Shown in pieces: positions 12,578 through 25,331 of a DNA stretch of 64,000 nucleotides. The position numbers were made by a program, and so were the translations under genes. The notes below the pieces were generated by a model. It had not been told where the DNA came from and did no database searches. It saw only the letters and a program-made list of their open reading frames with translations. Position 1 is the stretch's first letter. Every line of letters begins with the position of its first letter. The DNA is from Hydractinia symbiolongicarpus (Eukaryota > Cnidaria > Hydrozoa > Anthoathecata > Hydractiniidae): positions 19,837,650-19,901,649 of the forward strand of contig NC_079887.1 of assembly GCF_029227915.1 (NCBI RefSeq), written 5' to 3'.

Positions 12578-13402
12578 TTAAAATTGTAATTTATTTATGA
12601 CAATTAGGGAATTTAAGGTAACTGTCGCTGAAGCTGAATCTTCTTTTTCTTTGTTTAACTTCATTAGGTATCGTACTTTATCTCTTAATTGCAAGTCGCT
12701 TAATTTAAAACTTTGATGCAAATCTTTTTTCTCTAGTACGATAGTTGATGTTACTTTGCTTTCAACAATTTCGTTTGCAAAATGAAGAAGAACAGCTTCT
12801 GTCAAGACATCTCCTGCTTTTTCATCTTGGCGTGGCTCTCTTAAATGTGAACGTAGTTGGGTACTGGTAAAATTCATTTTGATTTTCCTTGTAGGAAGTA
12901 TGTTTTCTTTGCCTTTTTTTTTGACCCATGAGATTAGGCCCATGAGATTAGCCAAGTCCTGTTCCATATCTAGCCTTAACATGTGAGTTTTTGTGACACA
13001 TGTGTTTCTTACCACCGTTGCGCTCGGTCTCGGTCTAATAAGAGTTTTAACAACGTTTTTGTTAAAAAAAGAATTCAATTGACCTGTAACCATTGATGAC
13101 GACATTTTATTGCAACTCCAACTGACAAAAAGAGGCTCGTGACTAGGAGTTATTACTTTTTTGACTTTTATACCGTCCAGTTGGTTTCAAAAAAAGTAAA
13201 GAAAATCGACGTTTCTTTCTGTAACTCGGGTGTGAAGTATCTCATGGCAGGACCTGACGAGGAAATGGTTTTATAAATCACAACTGTTACCATATAAGAA
13301 GCGTTCTCAAATCTTTCAGACAAAAACTCTTTACATGTCATATTTGCCAATGCTCCAGTTCGTGAGGCATTGTTCAAACACTTATAATATTTGGCCAGTT
13401 CT
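12578..13402 (-). pseudogene. Tyrosine-recombinase-like catalytic domain, frameshifted
   Basis: After an acceptor (aattacag) at 13403, the minus strand reads NASRTGALANMT, then a KTISSSGPA segment. One base-frame shift near 13175 later it reads PLFVSW and SSSMVTGQLNSFF, then TKTHM and DLANLM. This order matches phage-integrase-fold (tyrosine recombinase) domains found in cnidarian Crypton/DIRS-like or domesticated proteins. The Arg of SRTG is a candidate first catalytic Arg. A local duplication (cccatgagattagg, 12930-12957) shifts the frame just after DLANLM and removes the expected H-x-x-Y end. Enzymatic activity is therefore unlikely. Family assignment is by pattern recall, not a search. 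Confidence 0.55.
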
Positions 13403-13617
13403 CTGTAATTTGCAATTTTCCACAACAACAAGCATACTCACATCACAGAGGACAAATTTTTAAAAGTGGTACAGCGAATGCAAATAACTTTTAATTGTGC
13501 CTGCCTTTTTAATTTTTTAAATCTCATGGGGCCCATTGTCTCTAATAATTTTTCTTTTTCAAACAAAAACTTCGGCTCGAAAGTGTTTTTGTTGGAATCC
13601 TTCAGAATTAACTTAAC

Positions 13618-16600
13618 CTGCTGAGAATGCTATTTTGATGCTCGAGCACTTTTCCTTTTTCCGTCTGGGGTAGTAAGCCATTTTCAAAATCATTGTAGAA
13701 AGAGTGTTTGTGCCAAGCGTAATTACAAGCTTCAGATTTTTGTCTTCTTCATCTTTTGCGTCACTTTCTACACCATCACCATCAAATGCATTTTCTACAC
13801 CTGTAACAATACTTGTCTATTTATCATGTTATTAAAATGCATTTTATTTTATTTAGAAGAATAAAACTTATTAATTCAAGTGTATCCTAGTATTTTTTCT
13901 GTAATCAGGCAATCTTGAAGATAAGCGAAAAACAACTGTTACCAGATGCAAAGTAACATTTAAAAAGAAGAAAATATTTTTGTGAGAAATCTTTTTAATG
14001 TTTCTAAAATTCATTTTCGCTAATTATTTTTCTTTGAAAAGTATATTTAAGTAAAATAATCTTAACGCAAATATTACTCACAACCGTTACTGCCCTTTTG
14101 GGGATGCCAAAAATTAATACAAAATGAACAACAGTGTAATAGGTCAGAAATTAGTATAGGGAATGTATAAGTATTCTGCTTTGGTTTTACACATCCACAC
14201 GATTGGGTGTCGGTGTAGTAAAAACTTATAATAAGCTTATAAGCTTATAGTATAAGCTTATAAATGGCTACGTGAAGTATTGACTAGGACATCACATTTA
14301 ATTGGAACATTGGAAGAGTAACCTGCAACCAATTAGAAAGTTCTATAGTAAATACCGCAAGTAAAACAACGGTTTTGCAGTAATGCCACTATGCCATGTG
14401 TAATAAATTGTTTACCATTTCTGTTCTCTGTTTCCATACATACTGGGGAGAGTTAACATTAAATGTGAAAGCAGCAGCTAAATACAGTCAAGTAAAATTA
14501 TGTATAGTCTATGATCGATGTTGTTAAAAAGTCGTCTTTTTTTAAAAAGGTTGTAGAAAACCCAGTATTAATTTTCGAAGAATTAGCTATGATTTAAATA
14601 AGGTAACTATGTAAGTAATGTTGCAGCATTGCATACTAAATACATTGAGCTCAACCTTTATTAAATTATGTTTTTCGCTATTTTAATCGCTAAAAGGAAA
14701 TGTACATATTTGTATCAAGACTTAGGTTTTGTAATTGTACAAGATGTTTGGTTCGCCACAAAAGATCCCTCTTCTTGATTTTCTTCTACAATATAAATAC
14801 CTTTAGGTAGCCGACGTGAAAAATTCATTACACTTATCTGCTCTTAAGTTTATTTGCAACATTTGTAACTGGTAATAAAGAACGCTGTACTACTCACAAG
14901 ATAAAATTGCTTACTGTTCCTATATTTGCTCTCCTTTTCTTTACGTTCAGCGATCTTGCGAATTTTTGCAGAATACCAATCTTCGTCAACACTATATTCT
15001 GAATTTACTGACGAAATATGATCATCAGCTCTAACATATGTTTTTCACAGTTCTTTAGCATTTCAATTGTTTTAGAACATTTCCTCTGATAACGACGTCC
15101 CTTTAAATAAAGTAAGATCGTAAATCCGCAAAGTAAAATAGAGTAAAGGGCCTAAATCGATAAACTCAGATAGTTTTACGGAAGATCCTAAAGTAAACAT
15201 ACACGTAAGCGTCTACCTTCTAACGTTATTTAATCAGCGTCAGCAAACTAAAAGTAAATATAGCCTTCTTTTACCACTGAAAGTCATTTTCGTATTTGTA
15301 AAGTTAGGTAACTTGGCAGTTCAAAATGCTCAATATAAAAGACTTGTTTTCGGTAAATGCTGATAAAACATTAAGAAATATTAAAAACTAACTGTATTTG
15401 AAAGTTTCTTTTCTTTCTCAACTGTTTCCTGTTTTCTATCCTACGGAAGTAAAACAATTCATAGCATAAAGACTATTTTGGCGAAGACTGGGTGTTATAA
15501 TTGCGAAATCAATAAACATTGAAAAATATTAAAAACTAACCGCGCATTGAAGTTCTTTCGCGCTTCCAACTACATTTTCACTGCATCTCTCGACTGACTC
15601 CTGTTCTTTATCCTACAGAAGTCAAACGATCGATAATAAAAAAGTCTTCGACATACGATTGGCATAAAGGCACAATAATTCATTTTACTAAGATTTTACA
15701 TTTGAAGGCGGGTTTCCACTCAAACGAATGCGACCGCATTCGTTTGAGTGGAAACCCGCCTTTAGACATCCAGATGTTTAGTTCAAATAAGTTCAATTCT
15801 TTCAAGCATATATTTGCGCCCAGTTGGCGGTATATTCAAACCATTGTGCATGCTTGAGTAAAATGATTATTCAACATGTTTTAACGTTTTGTTTTTACAG
15901 AATGAACTTCGAATACTTTTCAGCCTCGTGATTTTGTTAGAATTTCTTAAGGTTTTGCACTTTTAGGCCTACGTTTCATATAATTATCATTATAAAAGCA
16001 GAACGCAGAAGCAAACTTACAGATTTAAAATCTTATGATACCAATTTTCATTAAAGTGTCCGATTAACAGCAATAGTACCTTATTTTGTTGATCTACATC
16101 AAAAAATGTTAATCCATCTTTATGTATTATGTATTGACTTTCCGACAGTGCAAAGTCAACGTCACAATCACTGTTTTCCTGAAAATGTGCAATAATTATA
16201 ATTTTAAAATTATATAAAATCAATACGAAATCTAAATATAATCCCCTTTCTTATTCGTTTGCTTTACTTTACTCAAAGTATATTTTACCTTTGACCTCTT
16301 ATCCTATAAAAAACAGAATGCATTAACATACCAAAATTCACAAACCTTTCTTCACCAAAGACTGCTAGGTCCATACGAGTATCGTATGAAGCTAATGTCT
16401 TTCAGTGCAAATAGGCAATGTCTTTTAGTGCAAACAAGCACAAGTGAAGGCGTCCATTTAACATAACACTTTTGATTTCGGAGTTGGGAAACTTTAAATC
16501 ATTAACGTATTTTCCTAATCTTTCTTGATGTGTTGCATCAATGCTATAACATAAAATCCAGTTGTTACATCAACATTCCTACGTACTTGTTTATATTTAT

Positions 16601-17155
16601 TACACATTTTATAATCAAAATGAATAACTTTGTGTGGTTTTGTAGATAAAAAGTATATTTTTGAGAAAATATTTTGCCCAAAAGAAAAAGTAACGGTAGG
16701 TTTTTTCAAGTCGTGTTAAAAGTGACTTACCAAATATTTGGAACGATCATATGTCATCTGAATAAATTTTCATTAACTCATCACCCTCCTCTTCTGTTAG
16801 CAATGTACTAGGGTACTCCAACAAGAAATCACTTTTCTGGAAGTTTAGCGTCGCAAAAATTCCATAACCTACGCGAGATCAATAGACTCAAAAATAGACC
16901 TAGAAATAAACAAAAGACTGAACGAACGAACAACGGAAGGAGAACAAACAGCTGCAGGAGCGACTGAACGAACGACTGAACAAGCGACTGAACGAAAACA
17001 AACGACTGCACGAACGACTGAACGAACGACTATTCTTACCAATGTAGTCATCGATGTAAGATTTTTCAAATCCAGGAGGATCGGCTCCAAGCTCGCAAAA
17101 GGTTTTTGCTACACCTTCCCCAGTTCTGTTTCTTGGTTTTCGTGGCTTAAGATAG
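13618..17155 (-). CDS. Upstream exons of the tyrosine-recombinase-like gene (unrecognised N-terminus)
   Basis: Several minus-strand exon candidates have splice signals at one or both ends: about 17155-17037 (TGEGVAKTFCELGADPPGFE, donor gtaagaat); 16862-16741 (acidic, one in-frame TGA); 16178-16023 (acceptor ttttcag, donor gtaagttt); about 15049-14916 (donor gtaagcaa); about 14805-14728; and 13800-13618 (acceptor tgttacag, donor gttaagtt). They lie in order before the recombinase-like domain, so I infer one gene. Exon linkage and start codon are not proven. Coordinates here give the envelope only. Confidence 0.35.
14230..14262. repeat. Nested ataagcttat palindromes
   Basis: The segment has three overlapping copies of the palindrome ataagcttat or its half, forming an AT-rich snapback. 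No function is assigned. Confidence 0.5.
15705..15762. repeat. Perfect 28-bp snapback palindrome with a 2-base centre
   Basis: The arm aaggcgggtttccactcaaa continues to gaatgcg, is followed by ac, and is then repeated exactly in inverted form ending gtggaaacccgcctt. It could be a minimal foldback/MITE made of two abutting terminal repeats. It lies in an inferred intron of the recombinase-like gene. No clear target duplication is visible. Confidence 0.8.
16919..17033. repeat. Simple repeat, (gaacgaacgact)-type
   Basis: Degenerate 8-12-base units (cgactgaacgaacgac) run through the segment. The ORFs seen across it in several frames are a consequence of this periodicity. Confidence 0.75.
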
Positions 17156-17500
17156 GATGTTCATTGTAAGGATATTTTACGGTTACGTTTAAATAAAATA
17201 ACGCTTTGTAAGAAGCTGATATTGTCAACAACAAAGTTTGCTAAGGAATTGATAATTTAACGCAAGATCTGTATGGAAAAGCTGCTATATTTATATTTTA
17301 CTCTTCTAATATAATAGCTTTTGTGAGCATGGCAAAAGACTGTTTATGTTATTAAATATGTGTTAAAACTTAGCTCGACTAAATAAACACTAACGCGATA
17401 ACATACAAACTGCAAGCTGTCATAATTAAAAGCCATATAACCACACTTATTTTTTTGACATAGCTTAAAAGTTGTGTCTTAGTATTCAATATAGAAAGGG
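17156..17500. other. No gene seen
   Basis: AT-rich stretch between the first candidate exon of the minus-strand gene and a purine-rich simple repeat. Confidence 0.35.
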
Positions 17501-17504
17501 TGGC

Positions 17505-17690
17505 GGACACGGCAAACGCAGGCAAGGAAACAGGAAGAGGAATCAGCAAGGCAGGAGTAGGCAAGGCAGGGGTAGGCAAGACATGGGAGGCACAGGTAAA
17601 GGCATAGTACGCAAGCACCAGAAAAAGAAAGGGTAGGCAAAGGCACGGTAAGTGCTGGCAAGGCAAACGGCAAGGCAGGCAAGCACCTTA
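17505..17690. repeat. Low-complexity ggcaaggcaggn repeat
   Basis: Purine-rich degenerate units of about 12 bases (aggcaaggcagg). Apparent Leu/Cys/Ala-rich minus-strand ORFs here are artefacts of the repeat. Confidence 0.75.
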
Positions 17691-18039
17691 ATAGAAACTC
17701 TCCCCTACAACTCAAAGATACGTATACTCAATACATATAAGCTTATATTAGTCCAGGTGTATAGAAAATATTGAGGTGCAAATACATAAAAAAGGTGTTA
17801 AATTTATATAAGGTCAATATGCAGTGAATCATCTTAGCAGAATTATGTGTCAATACAAGAACTTAAACAATTGGTTATAGTGCCAAAAAAACTATCATTT
17901 TTTGATAAATGTAAGATTAAAAGTAAACTAGGTTCTAAATTTGATAATATTGGTGTTTAATAAGTCTAACAACATTAAAAGTCAAGGTAGAGAAATGATC
18001 AGAGCAGTCAATGAGAAAGGCAAGATTTTTATGGTTTCT

Positions 18040-19250
18040 TGTGCCTATCATCATCATCATTCTCGGTTTAACGTTCGTTTTCCATGCTAGCATGGGTTGG
18101 ACGGGGTATTTAATGACCATCTTTCAATCTGATCTAGACTGTGTTAGATCTATACTCAACTTCCTCTGTATCAAGTCTGTCCTTATAACCTCCTGCCAAG
18201 TCTTTCTCGGTCTGCCTCTGGGCTTTGCCCCAGGAACTATCAAGTCTTTACACTTTTTTACCCAATTATCCCCCTCCATTCTTTATAAGTGCCCCAGCCA
18301 ATTCAATCTTCCTATCCATAAAACATCTTTAATTCTACGGATACTTAGCCTGCTTTTTAGCTCAACATATCACCTAAGTAACAGAAGTTCTCAACTATCT
18401 CTAACGAGCCACTGTTGTACATCATTGAAGCTGGAAATACTTCATTCTCTATAATCTCACCTTTGCAATGCTTACATACAAACTGAATGTCAGCTCTTAA
18501 CCTTCCACCAATACTACTGCACTTCTTATGTACCCAATGCTTGCAAGTCTGACAAAAAATTGAGTTACTACCAACCCCTTTTCTGCAAGCTCCACAAGGC
18601 CACTTTCCAACTACCAGGTCACACTTGGCTGCAATGCTACTAATCATGACTTTAGACTTTGCTGTGTTCACCCTTAGCCCTGTCTCTTCTAGTCCTTTCT
18701 TCCACTACTCAACCTTTTCAACTAATTCTTCCATCGACTCTGCTATGAGAACAGAATCATCTGCATACAATAACTCCCATGGACAACCTGTTCTGAACTC
18801 CATCGACAGCGCTTCTAAGACTAGAACAAACAACAAAGGACTAAGTACAGAACCCTGATGTACACCAAAATTTACACTAAATTCATCACTAAGTGAATCG
18901 TTAATCCTGACACGACTTCTAGCATTGCGGTACATAGACTGTACCATCCTAACTAGCCACTCATCCACACCTATTTTTCTCACAGCCCACCAAATAACTT
19001 TACGTGGTACTCTATCAAAAGTTTTCTCTAAATCTCTAAATCTAAAAGCAAAATAGAGATTTTTTCTCTTTCCTAAATACTTTTCCTGAAGCTGTCGTAA
19101 AAATATTGCATCTGTAGTGCCACGCCCTGGAGCAAAACCAAATTGCATCTTATCTATATCAATTCTTTCTCTAAGTAACTTATCAATCACTCTTTCAATA
19201 ACTTTCATTACTTGATCAACCAACTTCAAACCTCTATAGTTACCTCTTTC
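18040..19250 (-). pseudogene. 5'-truncated LINE fragment: reverse transcriptase, Cys-rich finger and 3' tail
   Basis: Minus ORF 19229-18705 carries reverse transcriptase motifs: FGFAPGRGTTDA, DLEKTFDRVPR, GVHQGSVLSPLLF and LLYADD. The next ORF, 18671-18357, holds a zinc-finger-like cysteine pattern (CGACRKGVG ... CQTCKHWVHKKC ... CKHC) and ends near NFCYLGDML, a thumb motif. The 3' region at 18110-18040 includes ccatgctagcatgggttgga and then a gatgatgat run, as at the ends of some animal LINEs. The 5' part (endonuclease) is missing, as expected for a truncated copy. The stop between the two ORFs shows decay. Confidence 0.75.
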
Positions 19251-19432
19251 TAATACCTAGCAGGTTTATAACAGAAGACATTCTACCACAATTGATGGCA
19301 TTTTTGTGCCCCATAAATAAAAGTGATGAATATATGCTACGAGTAAAGATTACCTTTTATCCTTAATATAGCTATATCATATACTCATGATTACCTGGTT
19401 GTTGCAGATGCAAGATAGTTATGTTTTTCCTA

Positions 19433-19500
19433 GCCCTGTCCAGGATTTGAACCTGGATCTCTCATTAACATGAGTGTCCTAGCTATTAGACCAGCAGGGC
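19433..19500 (-). tRNA. tRNA-like sequence with good A and B boxes
   Basis: On the minus strand GCCCTG pairs with CAGGGC. The A box tggtctaatag fits TRGYNNARNNG, and the B box ggttcaaatcc fits the consensus within a CCAGG/CCTGG T-stem. The anticodon region (ctcatgttaatgag) folds into a stem with a loop of four rather than seven bases, so a standard anticodon loop is not formed. It is probably a tRNA pseudogene or SINE head. Confidence 0.5.
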
Positions 19501-21825
<2,325 letters not shown>

Positions 21826-22759
21826 ATGGATCCGTCTTTCGCTGCCGTAGGCTGTCAAAACCATATAAAAAGAAATCCGGAGTTATCATTTTTCCAAATC
21901 CCGCGTGATAAATCTACCGCTGCTACTTGGATAGCAAACATGAAAAGAACTGATCTTCCAAAAACTATTTATTTATGCGAGGAGCACTTTCAAACCAACT
22001 GCTTTGATAAGTCCATCGATTTAAGAAGTCAACTAATGAAAGGTAAGGATAGTATACAACGTTTTTTCTTTGTGTTAGTCCAGTTGTTTTCATTATTGGA
22101 AGGACTGGTAAGAAGGTTGTGATACTGAACACATTGTATATTGCGAATGTAGGAATTAGTCGTTTGTATTGCAGGTTTCAGAAAAGCACCCCGTAAGTTG
22201 GTCTTGATGGCTGTTCCAACAATATTTGTACACAAACCTGAACATAGAAAAAGAGTTAGCGTCGTTCAGAAGTTACAAAAAAAGAAGGTGAAAGCATGGG
22301 GAATTTCTGTGCACATATTTTGGCTGCTTTTTCTTCGGTTTTTTGTTTTATTTCTTATGCAAAGTACATTAGGTTATTATGGCTGCGATAGCGACATCGG
22401 AAGCCGAGGTTTTAAATTCTGAACCAAACCATGGAGAACAGAATTTACTTCTGAATGCCGACGATAAAAGACTAGTAAAAGACATCGTTAAATAAGACGA
22501 AAGTATTTTTACAACCTACTTAGAAGTGTTTCGTTCATTAAAAATTCGTTATTTGCAGAAAAGTATTTTTTACGAACAAGGAAAGATGATATCGAGCGTC
22601 CAATCACCTGCTTTAGATCATAACCGTAACATTGTTAGACCGCAGGTTTGTTCTTTTTTTTTTGAATCTTATTTTAATCTTAGAGCATTACCTGTTTTAA
22701 TAAATTGCCTTAACTTTCAGGTCGACAAAAAAAGAAAGAATACCGATCCCGCGGTTTAA
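21826..22759 (+). CDS. Small THAP-domain protein gene, four or five exons
   Basis: Exon 1 (21826-22041, donor gtaaggat) encodes a THAP-like zinc-binding DNA-binding module: VGCQNH near residue 8, FFQIP, W near 43 and LCEEHF. The first zinc pair is atypical, with Asn-His where the second Cys of C-x2-4-C-x35-50-C-x2-H is expected. Exon 2 begins after ttgcag at about 22174 and includes AVPTIF, a motif usual after THAP domains. Later segments (ATG at 22381 onward; about 22560-22648; 22722-22759 ending PAV-stop) fit with splice sites but are less certain. THAP proteins are nuclear DNA-binding factors derived from P-element-type transposases. The Polinton begins about 250 bp downstream. Confidence 0.55.
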
Positions 22760-23009
22760 AATTTCTTGTTCAAAACCGTCAAAATGATTCGTTGCAAAGA
22801 AAGTCAAGACGGAGAAGTCATATCATTTCTTGCGAGATATCGCATCTGATAAGGAAAGTCGAAACCGATCGGTATGTATTGCTCCCATTGAAGGACCAGA
22901 CCGTGAACTTCACACTAAATATTCATGGATGTAAGACGGTACTCAACATTTACGTTACACATTTTTAATTGCTTACAATATTATTTACATTACGTACCTT
23001 GTCGGAAAA
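22760..23009. other. Short flank between the THAP gene and the Polinton
   Basis: No supported gene. It ends with acaac (23010-23014), which is repeated at 42124-42128 on the other side of the element. Confidence 0.4.
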
Positions 23010-23014
23010 ACAAC

Positions 23015-23359
23015 AGCAAGTATAGGGGGTCATGATGTACACACTTTTCAAAAATCACGGTCAAACTCTCATAAAAAATATCATACACAATTTTATTTGT
23101 GACGTCACAACTTTTCGTCACGCCCCATTGCACAAAATTCCGCTGACATCATCAAAAAATCAACGCATGCGCAGTAAAGCTCAGTGTTATCATGCGCAAG
23201 TGGAGTAAATCAACGCATGCGGTGCTTAGTCATGGAATTCAAGGGTAAGTACCTAACAAATGAGCAAGTGGAGTAGAGGGAAATTCCCAACTTGCTCACC
23301 AAAAAATTGAGCAAATACCAGAGCACCATTTTTTAGAAAAACCGTGTATATAATAAAAA
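23015..23359 (+). repeat. Left terminal inverted repeat of the Polinton
   Basis: Matches the reverse complement of 41781-42123 at roughly 95 % by eye, with a few single-base indels. It contains two copies of aatcaacgcatgcg about 60 bp apart and ends at a TATA-like motif just before the first start codon. Confidence 0.92.
23347..23355 (+). promoter_or_regulatory. TATATAATA three bases before the first gene's ATG
   Basis: The motif lies within the terminal repeat and is followed by AAA and then ATG at 23359. The same motif with the same 3-base spacing precedes the polymerase gene (in the other repeat) and the major capsid gene. Confidence 0.55.
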
Positions 23360-24150
23360 TGCAGGGAACTTTAAAAGAATTGCGCGCAATTGCAAGGGCC
23401 CGTGGACTATGTAGGGGCTTTCAAAGATGTGCAAACAGAATATAATTAAGCATATCCAAGATGATATTGCCCTTCAAGACATGTATAACAAATCAGTTGC
23501 AACACCTCCCTGGACGCTAGATGATATGCCGGACCGGTTCAAAACATATGATATATGCAGTAGGGTCGCCAAAAAGTATCCCCGGGCGCTCGAGTGCGTA
23601 CCGGATCATATCATTACGCAGGATATGTGCAACAAAGCTGTTGAAAGGGATATCCTTGCGCTCAGGTACGTACCAGATCAGTTCAAAACGCGAGACATGT
23701 GCAACAAGGCGGTTGAAGAGGATCCTAGGATCTTAGAGTGTTTACCGGATCGGTTCAAGACGCAAAACATATGTGCAGCAAGGTCGTAGAACAAAATCCC
23801 TACCTATTCAAGTATGTGCCTGATATATTTGAGACGCAGGACATGTGCAACAAAGTTGTCGATGAATTGCCCGGAAAATTCGCGATCAATTCAAGACGCA
23901 AGACATGTGCAACAAGGTCGTTGGGATTGATCCCCTTTTGCTCATGTATGTGCCGGACCAGTTCAAGACGCAAGACATGTGCGATGAGGACGTTGAAAAT
24001 TATCCCAGCATGTTCGAGTATGTGCCGGACTGGTTTGTCACATCGACAATGTTGAAAAATAGAAAAATTGGATCCAGGCGGCGCAAAAAATATCGCCAAA
24101 GGAAATCCGAAAAGGCTATAATTAAGGAGGAGCTAGCCCCAGTAGCCTGA
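23359..24150 (+). pseudogene. 24-residue-repeat protein (DUF4116-like), frameshifted
   Basis: The ATG at 23359 opens a short SAP-like start (LKELRAIARARGL). After a frame change near 23427 the protein consists of about eight 24-residue repeats with the pattern C(N/S)K.V....P..L.YVPDQFKTQDM. Further breaks are near 23765 and 23875, the latter within a shortened repeat. It ends with a basic tail at 24148. Such Cys-Asn-Lys/Tyr-Val-Pro-Asp repeats are known from giant-virus and protist-virus proteins of unknown role. It is the first gene inside the left terminal repeat. Function unknown; helical repeat scaffold by inference. Confidence 0.6.
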
Positions 24151-24236
24151 CATCCAGATAGGGTCATCGATTAGTGCTTTCCGGAGGATGAAAAGGCAGA
24201 TCTTAAAAAGTTGTGGGGATTGGCTTGAGGCCAATG

Positions 24237-24263
24237 TTATCTTACAACAAGGTTGTAAGATAA
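24237..24263 (+). terminator. Perfect 12-bp hairpin after the repeat-protein gene
   Basis: TTATCTTACAAC, loop AAG, GTTGTAAGATAA, followed by a run of A. It lies 87 bp after the stop at 24150 and before the next start at 24284. Palindromic 3'-end signals are known in some large DNA viruses. A role here is inference. Confidence 0.45.
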
Positions 24264-24283
24264 AAAAAAAACTACTAAAATAA

Positions 24284-24466
24284 ATGTGCATCAACTGTCA
24301 GCAATCAAAATTCGATATCTTTGGAACTGCAGCATTTATGACCTTTATGCCCGGTATCGGCATTTCCATGCCCCTTATGGCCCTGGTACAAGAATCGGAG
24401 GAGGAGTAGTATAATAAACAGAGGATCCAAGACCTATGGGACCGCCTTAACGCCTTAGAATCATAA
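24284..24466 (+). pseudogene. Small single-pass membrane protein with coiled tail, in-frame TAG
   Basis: ATG at 24284 gives a Cys-containing start, a hydrophobic glycine/methionine segment (FMTFMPGIGISMPLMALV) and an acidic end. An in-frame TAG at 24407-24409 is followed in the same frame by a short helical segment to TAA at 24464. Alternatively the protein simply ends at the TAG. Several small membrane proteins occur in this element and are probably virion or envelope-like components (inference). Confidence 0.45.
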
Positions 24467-24471
24467 GATAA

Positions 24472-24657
24472 ATGGAGCACTGTAAAGACTGTGAAGGGGT
24501 ACTTAACGAGCATGATAGATGTACCTGCGGGCGTCGGTTCGTGGTAAATGGTAAATTGTTGTGCTGGTACTGCTACCATGAATATATCACATATAATGGT
24601 GGTGACTGCGTATGTACAATGACATGCAATTCTCTGAAGTCGTTTGAAATACAATAA
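24472..24657 (+). CDS. Small cysteine-rich protein (61 aa)
   Basis: Intact ORF with cysteines arranged as C-x2-C, C-x-C, C-x2-C and C-x-C-x3-C (HCKDCEG, RCTCGRR, LCWYCYHE, CVCTMTC). This is suggestive of zinc binding. It follows the preceding gene by six bases and has no known homologue that I recognise. It sits in the accessory left arm of the element. Confidence 0.5.
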   Translation: MEHCKDCEGVLNEHDRCTCGRRFVVNGKLLCWYCYHEYITYNGGDCVCTMTCNSLKSFEIQ

Positions 24658-24662
24658 ACAAG

Positions 24663-25072
24663 ATGCTACGATTTGAGGAAGAGCTTGTCAACCCTAATTT
24701 TCTACTCATTTGGTGCTACCTTTACGGACATAAACGATATCAACGTGGATTATCTAACAGTATCAGATCCCATTCCTGCTAATGGAGGTACGGATCAAAG
24801 GTACATAGTAGGGTATCATACGCGAGACCTCGTGGTAGCCCTCAGGGTAAAAGCACCAAAAATCTGGTACCCATATGGGGTCACCAGGTATAATGCCCAA
24901 TGCAGTACCGGCAATGGGCCTAGATTTCGAAGAGTACCCCGACTGGGTTGCGAAGTATCGTGAAATCTGGGCCAAGATCGAAGAGCTGATATCTGAGCAA
25001 TTGACGACAGAGCCTGTGAAAAAGGACCGCTATGTGAACGCTAAGCTCAAATACTACAAGGACGCGATCTAA
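24663..25072 (+). pseudogene. Unrecognised gene, broken in three frames
   Basis: Reading passes from the frame starting at ATG 24663 to the frame covering about 24700-24890 (YIVGYHTRDLVVALRVKAPK) and then to the frame of 24875-25072. The last part has an acidic WAKIEELISEQL helix and ends KYYKDAI. Which part is the true gene is uncertain. No function assigned. Confidence 0.35.
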
Positions 25073-25082
25073 ATTCTATGGT

Positions 25083-25199
25083 ATGCAAGTACCCTACGAT
25101 GAACCCTGCCAAGCCGGTAACATCCTAACATCTCAGGTACATATCACGGAATGTCGATATAAGGACTTTAAGCAAGAGTGGTTGCTGAGCGAGGATTAA
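25083..25199 (+). CDS. Tiny ORF (38 aa), unrecognised
   Basis: ATG at 25083 (MQVPYDEPC) to TAA at 25197, uninterrupted and just upstream of a hairpin. It may be a real mini-protein or the C-terminal remnant of the broken gene before it. Confidence 0.3.
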   Translation: MQVPYDEPCQAGNILTSQVHITECRYKDFKQEWLLSED

Positions 25200-25204
25200 A
25201 AACC

Positions 25205-25240
25205 ATATATTTTATAGGCATGTGGGACCTATAAATATAT
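25205..25240. terminator. AT-rich hairpin between convergent genes
   Basis: atatattttatagg and cctataaatatat pair with one bulged T around a 9-base loop. The hairpin lies between the plus-strand ORF ending at 25199 and the minus-strand gene ending at 25332, where 3' ends of both strands meet. Confidence 0.45.
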
Positions 25241-25331
25241 ACAAATTAAAGCCTATACTCAGGTGGAGACTCTAGGTACCGATTAAATACTGCGCAGGTC
25301 GAACGTTTTTTGAAATCTCATCCTGCATCTC

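Noticed and set aside
16829-17090. Val/Leu/Ser-rich hydrophobic minus ORFs
   Set aside because: Produced by the degenerate cgaacgactgaa simple repeat.
17379-17715. Leu/Cys/Pro-rich secreted-looking proteins on the minus strand
   Set aside because: They lie over the ggcaaggcagg low-complexity repeat and occur in two overlapping frames.
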